A DNA stretch of 58,722 nt, taken from Actinomycetota bacterium. Its GTDB lineage: Bacteria; Actinomycetota; Thermoleophilia; Gaiellales; Gaiellaceae. Location of the stretch: contig VAWW01000058.1 in NCBI GenBank assembly GCA_005884575.1, positions 91,476 through 150,197 of the forward strand, in the 5' to 3' direction. A program made the translations under genes and the position numbers. Positions 19,476 to 26,794 of the stretch are shown in pieces (position 1 is the first letter of the stretch; every line of letters starts with the position of its first letter). Under the pieces are notes generated by a model. It did no database searches. It was not told where the DNA came from and saw only the letters and a program-made list of their open reading frames with translations.

Positions 19476-20406
19476 GGCTGGTGCAGGAAGTATAGAACAG
19501 ACGTTCGACCCGGGAGTGCGGCGGCTGACGCTGCCGATGCCGACCGGGCCGCGGCACGTCCACTGCTACCTCGTCCGCGGCGACGAGGGCTGGACGCTCG
19601 TCGACACCGGACTCGGCCTCGGCGACTGGCCCGCGCTGCCGGAGCGGGTCGACCGGATCTTCGTCACGCACATGCATCCCGACCACGTCGGCGGCGCGGA
19701 GCGCGCGGCGGCGGCGACCGGCGCGCCCGTCCACCAGGGGCGGCTCGACTACGCGCAGTGCGAGCGCGTCTGGGGCTCCGACGACTGGCCGGAGCGGATC
19801 GGCGACTGGTTCGGCCGCAACGGCGTCCCCGACGAGATCCTCCGCGATCTGCTCGAGAACGGGCACGTGTACGCGTCCTTCATCCGCTTCGCATGGAACC
19901 CCGAGCCGGTCGAGCCGGGCGACGCGATCGACGGCTGGGAGGTCGTCGCGACGCCCGGCCACGCCGACGGACACCTCTGCCTGTACCGCGACGGCGTCCT
20001 GATCGCCGGCGACCACCTGCTGCAGCGGATCACGCCCGCGGTCGGCCTCTATCCGGAGAGCCGCCCCGACCCGCTCGCCGACTATCTCGACTCGCTGCGG
20101 CGGACGGTCGACCTCGACCCCCGGATCGCCTATCCGGGGCACGGTGATCCGGTCGAGCGTCCGGCCGACCGGGCGCGCGAGCTGATCGAGCACCACCGAC
20201 GGCGGCTGGAGCAGACCGCGGCCGCGCTGGACGGCGAGCCGCGTAGCGGCTTCGACCTCTCGCAGGAGCTCTTCGGCGGCGAGCTGACGCCGACGCAGCG
20301 CCGATTCGCCGTCGCCGAGACGCTCTCGCACCTCGAGCGGCTCGTCGCCGAGGGCGCCGCCGCGCGGGACGGGGACGACCGTTGCATCCTCTACACTGCG
20401 CCCTAG
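19474..20406 (+). CDS. Metallo-beta-lactamase fold hydrolase
   Basis: A 310-residue MBL hydrolase. The metal motif THMHPDHVGGAERA (about residues 66-79), a distal ATPGHADGHLCLYRDG, then AGDHLL and AYPGHGDP complete the binuclear site. The C-terminal helical region (about 225-310) resembles hydroxyacyl-glutathione hydrolase or LACTB2-like proteins. The ATG at 19474 overlaps the divergent radical SAM start. A GTG at 19516 in frame is an alternative. Substrate unknown. Confidence 0.88.
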   Translation: MAGAGSIEQTFDPGVRRLTLPMPTGPRHVHCYLVRGDEGWTLVDTGLGLGDWPALPERVDRIFVTHMHPDHVGGAERAAAATGAPVHQGRLDYAQCERVWGSDDWPERIGDWFGRNGVPDEILRDLLENGHVYASFIRFAWNPEPVEPGDAIDGWEVVATPGHADGHLCLYRDGVLIAGDHLLQRITPAVGLYPESRPDPLADYLDSLRRTVDLDPRIAYPGHGDPVERPADRARELIEHHRRRLEQTAAALDGEPRSGFDLSQELFGGELTPTQRRFAVAETLSHLERLVAEGAAARDGDDRCILYTAP

Positions 20407-20434
20407 TTGGACGACGACATCCCGCCTAGTACAG

Positions 20435-20464
20435 GCGCCCCGGGCGCAGGGGCGTGACCTTTTT
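20435..20464 (+). terminator. Terminator-like hairpin after the MBL gene
   Basis: GCGCCCC (20435-20441) and GGGGCGT (20449-20455) pair with one G-U, loop GGGCGCA, and a five-T run follows at 20460-20464. It lies 29 bases after the MBL stop. The four-base gap before the T run makes it imperfect. Confidence 0.45.
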
Positions 20465-20577
20465 CACGTTTCTGGGGCGGCGCTGGCGTCGCACGCTATC
20501 GCCGCGCGCGACGCGGACAGTACATCGAGGTACGGCCGCGTTGCGCGCGGCCTCGGTGGGTGGCGTCAGAGTCGTCA

Positions 20578-20619
20578 GCCTTTCGCGGAGCGCCGCTCCG
20601 CGGCGCGGGAGCGAAAGGC
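20578..20619 (+). other. Inverted repeat just before the CorC-like gene
   Basis: GCCTTTCGC (20578-20586) and GCGAAAGGC (20611-20619) form a perfect nine-base stem. An inner GGAGC/GCTCC hairpin lies within the 24-base loop. The stem ends 11 bases before the GTG start, so it could mask translation as a leader structure. The rest of the 223-base gap (20407-20629) shows a terminator-like hairpin at its 5' end and no other gene. Confidence 0.5.
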
Positions 20620-20629
20620 GGCCAGAAGC

Positions 20630-21943
20630 GTGAAGCTCTTTCTGGAACTTTTCGCGGTCGCAGGACTGATCCTGCTGAACGCGTTCTTCGTCGCCGCCGA
20701 GTACGGGCTCGTGACGGCGCGGCGCACTCGGATCATCGAGCTCCATCACCAGGGGAACCGGCGCGCCCGCGACGTGCTCCGGATCACGAGCGACCCGCCG
20801 CGGTTCATCGCGGCGATGCAGCTCGGCGTGACGCTCACCTCGCTGGGCATCGGCGCCCTCGGCGAGACGGTACTCGCCCGGGAGTTCGAACACTGGTTGG
20901 CGACGATCATCGCCGTCGTCCTCGCGTACTTGATCCTGACCTACGTCCACGTCGTGATCGGCGAGCTCGTGCCGAAGAGCGTCGCGCTCGGGCACTCGGA
21001 GGGCGTCGCGCTCTGGGTCGCCGTCCCGGTGCGGCTGTTCTTCACGATCATGGGACCGCTCGTCTGGTTCCTGCAACGCTCGACGGAGTTCGTGACGCGT
21101 CTGTTCGGCGTCGAGCCGCCGGGTGCCGAGGGAACCGTGCACTCGGAAGCGGAACTGAAGATGCTCGTCTCGTCCGCGACGGAGCACGGCGAGATCGAGG
21201 AGCAGGAGCAGGAGATGCTCTACAAGGTCTTCGACTTCGCTGACAAGGAGGTCGCGGACGTGATGGTGCCGCGGCCCGAGGTCGTCGCGATCTCGTCCGA
21301 TCTTCCGCCCGAGGAGGCGCTGCGCGCGATGATCGAGTCGCCGTACACGCGCTATCCGGTGTACAGCGAGTCGCTCGACAACGTCGTCGGCGTGCTGCAC
21401 GTCCGCGACCTCTTCGTCGCGATGTACGAGCACGGAATCGCCGCAGTCGACCTGGGCGAGCTCGTCCGTCCTCCGTTCGTCGTCCCGGAGACGAAGGACC
21501 TCGCGGCTCTCCTCGCCGAGTTCCGGCGCACGAGTCAGCACATGGCAATCGTCACCGACGAGTACGGCGGCATGGAGGGAATCGTCACGCTCGAGGACCT
21601 GCTCGAGGAGATCGTCGGCGAGATCGAAGACGAGTTCGACCTGCCGGACGAGTCGGTCGAGCAGGTCGACGACGACACGATCAGGATCGACGGCACGTTC
21701 CCGATCGACGACTTCAACGAGCGCTTCGGGACCGACATCCCGGTCGAGGACTACCACACAGTGGCGGGGTTCGTCTTCGGCCAGCTCGGCCGCGCGCCCG
21801 AGGTCGGTGACGACGTCTCGTGGAACGGCTTGCGCTTCGACGTGGTCGAGGTCGAGGGCAGCCGTATCGGGAAGATCGCCGTCACGTTCGAGCGTCGTCC
21901 GGAGCCGGAGACCGCCGGCGATGACCTCGACGAGCTCGAGTAG
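20630..21943 (+). CDS. CNNM/CorC-like membrane protein with CBS pair
   Basis: A 437-residue protein of the HlyC/CorC or CNNM family, linked to magnesium or cobalt efflux. A DUF21 domain (about residues 1-190) has four membrane segments (LFAVAGLILLNAFFVAAEYGL, then IIAVVLAYLILTYVHVVIGELVPK). A CBS pair (about 215-335, DVMVPRPEVVAI and AIVTDEYGGMEGIVTLEDLLEEIVGEI) and a C-terminal CorC_HlyC domain (about 350-425) follow. Start GTG 20630. The leader carries an inverted repeat that could regulate translation. Substrate is inferred from the family only. Confidence 0.9.
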   Translation: MKLFLELFAVAGLILLNAFFVAAEYGLVTARRTRIIELHHQGNRRARDVLRITSDPPRFIAAMQLGVTLTSLGIGALGETVLAREFEHWLATIIAVVLAYLILTYVHVVIGELVPKSVALGHSEGVALWVAVPVRLFFTIMGPLVWFLQRSTEFVTRLFGVEPPGAEGTVHSEAELKMLVSSATEHGEIEEQEQEMLYKVFDFADKEVADVMVPRPEVVAISSDLPPEEALRAMIESPYTRYPVYSESLDNVVGVLHVRDLFVAMYEHGIAAVDLGELVRPPFVVPETKDLAALLAEFRRTSQHMAIVTDEYGGMEGIVTLEDLLEEIVGEIEDEFDLPDESVEQVDDDTIRIDGTFPIDDFNERFGTDIPVEDYHTVAGFVFGQLGRAPEVGDDVSWNGLRFDVVEVEGSRIGKIAVTFERRPEPETAGDDLDELE

Positions 21944-21987
21944 TCCCCCGCTACATTGGGCGCCAGGGTCAATCGACAAGGAGTTCC

Positions 21988-22332
21988 ATGTCTCGCATTC
22001 GCTTCGCCGTTGCCGCTTCGACCGCCGTGCTGGTCGCGGCCGCGGGCGCCGGGTCGGCTCTTGCCGCCACGCCCACCCTGAAGGGCACCGACGGCCCGGG
22101 CTTCACGATCACGTTCAGCGCCAAGACGGTGAAGGCCGGCAAGCACAAGATCGTCATTTCCGACAAGTCGAGCATCCACAACTTCCATCTCACGGGTCCC
22201 GGCGTGAACAAGAAGACGAGCGTCGGCGGCACGGGCACGACGACGTGGACGGTCACCCTGCGGAAGGGCACCTACAAGTACGTCTGCGATCCCCACGCGT
22301 CCGCGATGAAGGGCAGCTTCAAGGTCACCTAG
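21988..22332 (+). CDS. Secreted cupredoxin-like small copper protein (copy 1)
   Basis: A 114-residue secreted protein. The signal peptide (about residues 1-26) ends SALAA. The remaining 88 residues are a plastocyanin-like beta sandwich with the four type-1 copper ligand positions: His in SSIHNFHLTG, Cys in YVCDPH, His in the same motif, and Met in SAMKGSF. It is followed 79 bases later by a second, closely similar gene. Probably an electron-transfer or copper-binding protein. The ATG is preceded by AAGGAGT. Confidence 0.87.
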   Translation: MSRIRFAVAASTAVLVAAAGAGSALAATPTLKGTDGPGFTITFSAKTVKAGKHKIVISDKSSIHNFHLTGPGVNKKTSVGGTGTTTWTVTLRKGTYKYVCDPHASAMKGSFKVT

Positions 22333-22411
22333 GTGGCTTAGGAGCTCTTAAACCGCTGGTGCGGAGGCGGCGTATCGTCTTGCGTAACCCGCCGCGAAAG
22401 GACAACCCCGC

Positions 22412-22741
22412 ATGAAGCGATACATCCTCCTCCTGGCCGTCGTCGCCCTCGTCGCCGCCGCACCAGCCGGAGCCATGACCGGATCCCTCACGGGCACAGT
22501 CGGTCCCGGCTTCACGATCTCGATGGCCAAGAAGACGGTGAAGGCCGGGAAGTACAAAATCGTGGTCTCGGACAAGGCGTCGATCCACGACTTCCACCTC
22601 AGCGGTCCCGGCGTGAACAAAGCCACGAGCGTCTCCGGCACCGGGACGGCGACGTGGACCGTGACGCTGAGGAAGGGGACCTACAAGTTCCGGTGCGATC
22701 CGCACGCCTCGAGCATGCACGGCACGCTGAAAGTCACGTAA
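22412..22741 (+). CDS. Secreted cupredoxin-like small copper protein (copy 2)
   Basis: A 109-residue tandem paralogue of the preceding gene. The mature part is nearly the same: GPGFTIS, KKTVKAGKYKIVVSDKASIHDFHLSGPG, then TWTVTLRKGTYKFRCDPHASSMHGTLKVT. The signal peptide ends PAGAM and differs in sequence. The ligand set His-Cys-His-Met is kept. GAAAGG precedes the ATG. Its last codons overlap a JAMM-like gene fragment on the other strand (22734-22797). Confidence 0.87.
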   Translation: MKRYILLLAVVALVAAAPAGAMTGSLTGTVGPGFTISMAKKTVKAGKYKIVVSDKASIHDFHLSGPGVNKATSVSGTGTATWTVTLRKGTYKFRCDPHASSMHGTLKVT

Positions 22742-22797
22742 GTTCGAGCGGTTCGATCTGGCCGCCTGCGATCGTCCAAGCGCGAAGTTCGTCCCTG
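22734..22797 (-). pseudogene. Duplicated 3' fragment of the JAMM (mec) gene
   Basis: On the minus strand this segment encodes about 20 residues, RDELRAWTIAGGQIEPLELT then stop. It mirrors the last 20 residues of the neighbouring Mec protein (RDELRAWTIQDGEISPVELS). A 25-base stretch is identical (22770-22794 and 22921-22945), and the rest has diverged. It is a remnant of a second JAMM gene or of a partial tandem duplication. It lacks a start and the metal motif. Confidence 0.75.
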
Positions 22798-22889
22798 ACG
22801 CCGCTCGCGCCACGTCGCCCTCCGGGGCCGTGCTGAGCGCAGTGTCCCCTCCGGCGCCGCGTCGCGAGCGGCGCCCCGGAGACGTCAGG
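22794..22889 (-). repeat. Palindrome-rich element after the mec stop codon
   Basis: The segment is bounded by CCTGACG and CGTCAGG (22794-22800 and 22883-22889) and contains a perfect GGCGCCGC/GCGGCGCC hairpin (22853-22860 and 22868-22875, seven-base loop). On the minus strand the boundary CCTGA includes the mec stop codon. It separates mec from its duplicated 3' fragment. The layout resembles the element found twice near 52.5 and 56.2 kb, though the sequence is not clearly the same. Confidence 0.55.
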
Positions 22890-23250
22890 ACAATTCCACC
22901 GGCGAGATCTCTCCGTCCTGGATCGTCCAAGCGCGAAGTTCGTCCCGAGCAAGGCTGTAGATCAGGTACGGCTTTCCTTCCCAGAGCCCGATGTTCTCGA
23001 CGTCGGTGCGCGACGGGCGCGCGGGGGAGGAGAGGTGCGAGTGGAAGACGGCAAGCTCGTAGCCGTCGTCTTCCGCGAACCACAGCTCCGGGTCGACGTC
23101 GAGCTCGAACCGGTACGGCGAGGCCGCTGCGTTGCGGCCGGGCTCGTACCGCTCGGCGACGCCCGCTCTCAGAAGCACGAGTCCGCAAGCCTCGTTGGGC
23201 TGCTCCGCCTGGGCATGCTCCATTAGTGCCCCGCGAATCTCGCCGGGCAC
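22885..23250 (-). CDS. mec: JAMM metallopeptidase, Mec type (CysO-cysteine peptidase)
   Basis: A 121-residue zinc metallopeptidase. It is expected to release cysteine from CysO-Cys, as Mec does in mycobacteria. The JAMM motif is complete: Glu in EQPNEACGLVLL, then HSHLSSPARPSRTD (HxH, seven residues, SxxD). The GTG start at 23250 shares a base with the cysM stop. It is last in a minus-strand operon moeZ-cysO-cysM-mec. A palindromic element and a copy of its own 3' end follow it. Confidence 0.9.
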   Translation of the reverse strand: MPGEIRGALMEHAQAEQPNEACGLVLLRAGVAERYEPGRNAAASPYRFELDVDPELWFAEDDGYELAVFHSHLSSPARPSRTDVENIGLWEGKPYLIYSLARDELRAWTIQDGEISPVELS

Positions 23251-24191
23251 TACCACCAGACGGTGCGCTCCATCGACTCCGCGACATCCTGCGCGTCCCA
23301 GAAGTCGGCGGAGAGGTACTTCCACCCGCCGTCGGCGAGCACCGCGACGACGACGCCCTCGTCGAGCTCCTCTGCGAGCCGGCGCGCGACGTGGACGACC
23401 GCACCGGCGGAGACGCCGGCGAAGATTCCCTCCTTGTCCAGCAGCGCACGCACGGCGACGATCGACTCCTCGTTCGACACGAGCACCTTCCGGTCGAGCT
23501 TCGAGACGTCGAGGATCGGCGGCACGTAGCCGTCGTCGAGCGAGCGCAGGCCCATCACCGGATCGCCGGGCAGCGGCTCGGCCGCGGCGACGACGACGTC
23601 CGGAAACGCGTCGCGCACGCGGTCGCCGGTCCCCATCAGCGTCCCGCCCGTGCCTAGTCCGGCGACCAGCACGTCGATGCGGTCGAGCGCCGCGACGATC
23701 TCCGCGCCGGTGCCCTCGTAGTGGGCGCGCGGATTCGCCTCGTTCCCGTACTGGAACGGCATGTAGTAGCGCGGCTCGGCCTCGGCCATCTCGAGCGCGA
23801 GGCGGACGGCGCCGTTCGATCCCTGCTCCCCGGGGGAGAAGACGATCTTGGCGCCGTAGAGCTCGAGCAGGCGCTTGCGCTCCTCGGTCGCGTTCTCCGG
23901 CATCACGCACGTCAGCGGGTAGCCCTTGAGTTTCGCGATCAGCGCGAGCGAGATGCCCGTGTTCCCGGAGGTCGGCTCGAGCAGCTCGCGGCCGGGCTGG
24001 AGCTCGCCTGCGGCCTCGGCCGCCTCGATCATGGACTTCGCGACGCGGTCCTTGATCGAGCCGGTCGGGTTGTCGCCCTCGAGCTTCGCGTAGATCTGCA
24101 CGCCGGGCTTCGGCGAGAGGTGCGGAAGCTCGACCAGCGGCGTGTTGCCGACGAGCTCCAGCAGGCTGTGCGCGACGGTCTTAGCAGCCAC
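23250..24191 (-). CDS. cysM: PLP-dependent cysteine synthase, CysM type
   Basis: Joins O-phosphoserine (in the mycobacterial route) with CysO-thiocarboxylate to give CysO-Cys. The 313 residues have LLELVGNTPLVEL, the PLP Lys in NPTGSIKDRVAKSMIE, the substrate loop TSGNTGISLALIA and the PLP-phosphate loop GLGTGGTLMGTG. The C-terminal lid region ends WDAQDVAESMERTVWW. The GTG start overlaps the cysO stop by 11 bases, indicating coupled translation. Whether it uses O-phosphoserine or O-acetylserine cannot be fixed by eye, but linkage to cysO and mec favours the CysO route. Confidence 0.93.
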   Translation of the reverse strand: MAAKTVAHSLLELVGNTPLVELPHLSPKPGVQIYAKLEGDNPTGSIKDRVAKSMIEAAEAAGELQPGRELLEPTSGNTGISLALIAKLKGYPLTCVMPENATEERKRLLELYGAKIVFSPGEQGSNGAVRLALEMAEAEPRYYMPFQYGNEANPRAHYEGTGAEIVAALDRIDVLVAGLGTGGTLMGTGDRVRDAFPDVVVAAAEPLPGDPVMGLRSLDDGYVPPILDVSKLDRKVLVSNEESIVAVRALLDKEGIFAGVSAGAVVHVARRLAEELDEGVVVAVLADGGWKYLSADFWDAQDVAESMERTVWW

Positions 24192-24459
24192 CGGCCATCG
24201 CCGGCAAAAGGATGACGGTCTGGTTTGCGGCCACCGGCGCGTCGAAGCCTTCGGGAAGCGTCCGCACGTCCTCGCCCTCGAGGTAGACGTTCACGAACGG
24301 CGCCACGTCGCCGTTTTCGACGAGCTGATTGGCGAGGCCGGGGAAGCGCGCGACGAGATCGTCGATGACCGCCCGGACGGTCTCGCCCGAGGCGTTCACC
24401 TGGCGCTCGCCGCCCACCTCGGCGCGGAGCGTCGGAGGAATCCGGACGGAGATGCTCAC
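24181..24459 (-). CDS. cysO: CysO/MoaD-like sulfur carrier ending in Gly-Gly-Cys
   Basis: A 92-residue ubiquitin-like sulfur carrier: SISVRIPPTLRAEVGGERQV at the N terminus and VAANQTVILLPAMAGGC at the C terminus. Carriers of this kind are activated on a terminal Gly-Gly. Here the open frame continues one codon past Gly-Gly to a Cys before TAA (24183-24181). The precursor would need trimming by the adjacent Mec before MoeZ could activate it. The GTG start overlaps the moeZ stop (GTGA), and its 3' end overlaps cysM. Confidence 0.88.
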   Translation of the reverse strand: MSISVRIPPTLRAEVGGERQVNASGETVRAVIDDLVARFPGLANQLVENGDVAPFVNVYLEGEDVRTLPEGFDAPVAANQTVILLPAMAGGC

Positions 24460-25631
24460 GCGTGCGTCGGCCTACCCTGGCAGAACTCGACGTAATCGAT
24501 GTACTCCGTGATCGTCGGGTTCTCACCGCAGACGGGGCAGTTCGGGTTCCGCCTGATCGACACCTCGTCGAACTCGGTCGTCAGCGCGTCGACGAGCAGG
24601 AGGCGGCCGACCAGCGACTCGCCGATGCCGAGCGCGAGCTTCAGCGCCTCGTTCGCCTGCAGCGAGCCGATGATTCCGGGCAGCACGCCGAGAACGCCGC
24701 CCTCGGCGCAGCTCGGCGCCATCTCCGCCGGCGGCGGCTCCGGGAAGAGGCAGCGGTAGCACGGTCCCTCGTGCGGCTTGAAGACGCTGACCTGCCCCTC
24801 GAAGCGGTAGATCGAGCCGTAGACGAGAGGAATGCCGTGGAAGACGGCGGCGTCGTTGACGAGGTAGCGCGTCGGGAAGTTGTCGGTCCCGTCGACGATC
24901 AGATCCCAGCCGTCGGCGAGGATCCGGTCGATGTTCTCGGAGCTCAGGCGCTCGAAGTACGGCACGACCTCGACGTCGGGGTTGAGCGCCTCGATCGTGC
25001 GCTTCGCCGACTCGGCCTTCAGTTCGCCGAGCTCCTGCGTCGAGTGGACGATCTGGCGCTGCAGGTTCGAGTCGTCGACGCGGTCGTCGTCGACGATCCC
25101 GAGCTTGCCGACTCCCGCAGCCGCGAGGTAGAGGGACGCGGGCGAGCCGAGTCCGCCGGCGCCGATCAGGAGGATCCGCGAGTCGAGCAGCTTCAGCTGA
25201 CCGGCCTCGCCGACCTCGGGAATCAGGAGGTGGCGGCTGTAGCGGCGGCGCTTGTCCTCGTCGAGTGCGCGCGGCAGGTCGATCGGGAAGCCGTTTCGCT
25301 TCCAGTCGGTGAAGCCGCCGGCGAGCGACGAGATCTTCTCGTAGCCCAGGTCCTGCAGCGTCTTGGCGGCGAAAGCCGAGCGCGAGCCGCCGGCGCAATA
25401 GAGGACGATCTCGCGCTCGCGGTCGGGGACGGTGGTCTCGATCCGCGACTCGAGATTCCCGCGTGGGACGTGGACGGCGCCGGGGATGAAGCCCTCGACC
25501 CACTCGTCCCGCTCGCGGACGTCGACGAAGAGGGGCGGCCGGTCGCTCTCGAGGAGCGCACGGCCTTCCGTGGCGTCGACCTCGTCGATCTCGGACTTCA
25601 CCTGCTGGAGCAGTTCTCTATAGGTAGTCAT
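24456..25631 (-). CDS. moeZ: MoeZ/MoeB-type sulfurtransferase: N-terminal rhodanese, C-terminal adenylyltransferase
   Basis: Activates the carrier C terminus with ATP and donates sulfur to form the thiocarboxylate. The 391 residues put the rhodanese domain first (about 15-115, active Cys in IVLYCAGGSRSAFAA) and the ThiF/MoeB domain second (about 125-390). The second domain has ILLIGAGGLGSPASLYLAAAG, the Cys pairs CYRC and CPVC for zinc, and a catalytic-Cys region near CAEGGVLG. MoeZ usually has the reverse domain order. The ATG at 25631 is preceded by TATATT ten bases upstream. Confidence 0.92.
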   Translation of the reverse strand: MTTYRELLQQVKSEIDEVDATEGRALLESDRPPLFVDVRERDEWVEGFIPGAVHVPRGNLESRIETTVPDREREIVLYCAGGSRSAFAAKTLQDLGYEKISSLAGGFTDWKRNGFPIDLPRALDEDKRRRYSRHLLIPEVGEAGQLKLLDSRILLIGAGGLGSPASLYLAAAGVGKLGIVDDDRVDDSNLQRQIVHSTQELGELKAESAKRTIEALNPDVEVVPYFERLSSENIDRILADGWDLIVDGTDNFPTRYLVNDAAVFHGIPLVYGSIYRFEGQVSVFKPHEGPCYRCLFPEPPPAEMAPSCAEGGVLGVLPGIIGSLQANEALKLALGIGESLVGRLLLVDALTTEFDEVSIRRNPNCPVCGENPTITEYIDYVEFCQGRPTHA

Positions 25632-25641
25632 TGCTATCCGA

Positions 25642-25670
25642 AATATAGCTATTGGCGGCGCCGCTAGTCT
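25642..25670. promoter_or_regulatory. Divergent promoters between moeZ and the TPR gene
   Basis: Only 45 bases separate the two start codons. On the minus strand TATATT (25647-25642) lies ten bases before the moeZ ATG. On the plus strand TAGTCT (25665-25670) lies six bases before the GTG at 25677. The AT-rich patch stands out in this GC-rich DNA. Confidence 0.55.
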
Positions 25671-25676
25671 CGGCCG

Positions 25677-26657
25677 GTGTCCCCACGCGCGCGCGTGACC
25701 GTGGTCGTCGTCGTCGCGGCCTGCGCCGCGGCCGGCGCGGCGGTCGGAATCACCCTCCTGCAGACGCGCGGTGAGGAGCGCGGTGCGGTCGGCGTGACGA
25801 AGCCCCGGAAGGGATTTCCGCCGCTCCTGCTCGACCTCGGCCTCCGCGCCGATCCACAGGCGGCGGCGCTGCGCCGGGCGAGCGTGCTCTACGACCGTGG
25901 AAAGCGCACGGCGGCATCGCGGATCTTCGACCGCTACGGCTCGCTCGACGCGCGGATCGGCGCGGCCTTCTCCCGGTGGCCGGACGGCAGCCTCGACCGG
26001 CTGAAGCAGCTCGTCGTCGCGGCGCCGAAGAGCTCGACGGCCCAGCTCCATCTCGGGCTCGCGTACTACTGGTCCGGGCGGACCGCCGATGCCGTTGCCG
26101 CCTGGCGGATCGCCGAGTCGGCGCAGCCCGACACCCCTGCAGCGGTCCACGCCTCCGACCTGCTCCATCCGAGCCTGCCGATCCCCGGGCTGCCGCCGTT
26201 CGCGCCGAGCTTCGGCCCGCCGGCCGCGGTCGCGCGGCTGCGCCCGGCCGAGGAATTGGCCGCGCTCGCCCGCGCGGCGCGGCGCCCGGACGCGCGGGCG
26301 AAGCTCCTCTATGGCGTCGCGCTGCAGCGGCTCGGCCGGCGCGTCTCGGCCGAGCGGCAGTTCGCCGCGGCGGCACGCCTCGCCCCGGACGACCCCGAAG
26401 CGCGCGTTGCGGCCGCAGTCGGACGGTTCACAAAGGCCCATCCCGAACGAGCGTTCTCACGTCTGGGGCCGCTGGTCCGGGTGTTCCCGCACGCGGCGAC
26501 CGTCCGCTTCCACCTCGGAGTCCTGCTCCTGTGGCTCGGAGATGTGAAGAAGGCTCGCGCCGAGCTGCAGCTGGCCCAGTCCGAGGCACCCGCCTCGCCG
26601 CTCGGAAGGGAAGCAAAAAGCTTCCTCGCACGTCTGGCGAGTATTGGGACCAAGTGA
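25677..26657 (+). CDS. Membrane-anchored TPR-repeat protein
   Basis: A 326-residue protein with an N-terminal membrane segment (about residues 6-29, VTVVVVVAACAAAGAAVGITLL). Tetratricopeptide-like helical pairs follow, for example STAQLHLGLAYYWSGRTADAVAAWRIAESAQP and AKLLYGVALQRLGRRVSAERQFAAAARLAPDDPEA. A Pro-rich break near residues 163-185 divides two TPR blocks. It is likely a protein-interaction scaffold. The GTG start has a TAGTCT box six bases upstream. It is divergent from the cysteine operon, and the sigma factor gene follows. Confidence 0.82.
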   Translation: MSPRARVTVVVVVAACAAAGAAVGITLLQTRGEERGAVGVTKPRKGFPPLLLDLGLRADPQAAALRRASVLYDRGKRTAASRIFDRYGSLDARIGAAFSRWPDGSLDRLKQLVVAAPKSSTAQLHLGLAYYWSGRTADAVAAWRIAESAQPDTPAAVHASDLLHPSLPIPGLPPFAPSFGPPAAVARLRPAEELAALARAARRPDARAKLLYGVALQRLGRRVSAERQFAAAARLAPDDPEARVAAAVGRFTKAHPERAFSRLGPLVRVFPHAATVRFHLGVLLLWLGDVKKARAELQLAQSEAPASPLGREAKSFLARLASIGTK

Positions 26658-26730
26658 CACGAAAATGAGCCGAACGGCCTATGGCGCGCCGTCCGGTACG
26701 CGTGGCAGAGTGCCGCATCCAAATTGATCG

Positions 26731-26758
26731 TTGACGTCGTCACAAGCCAGGCTAGAGT
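26731..26758 (+). promoter_or_regulatory. Promoter of the primary sigma factor gene
   Basis: TTGACG (26731-26736) and TAGAGT (26753-26758) are separated by 16 bases, close to the vegetative consensus. Unlike most genes here, sigA has a leader of about 30 bases and a strong ribosome-binding site (AGGGGAG) before its TTG start. Confidence 0.7.
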
Positions 26759-26794
26759 CAGTAGGGCCGCACAACTGAGCGAGGGGAGCCGAAG

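Noticed and set aside
20435-20464. A confident Rho-independent terminator
   Set aside because: The T run is short and spaced four bases from the stem, so I keep it only as a tentative site.
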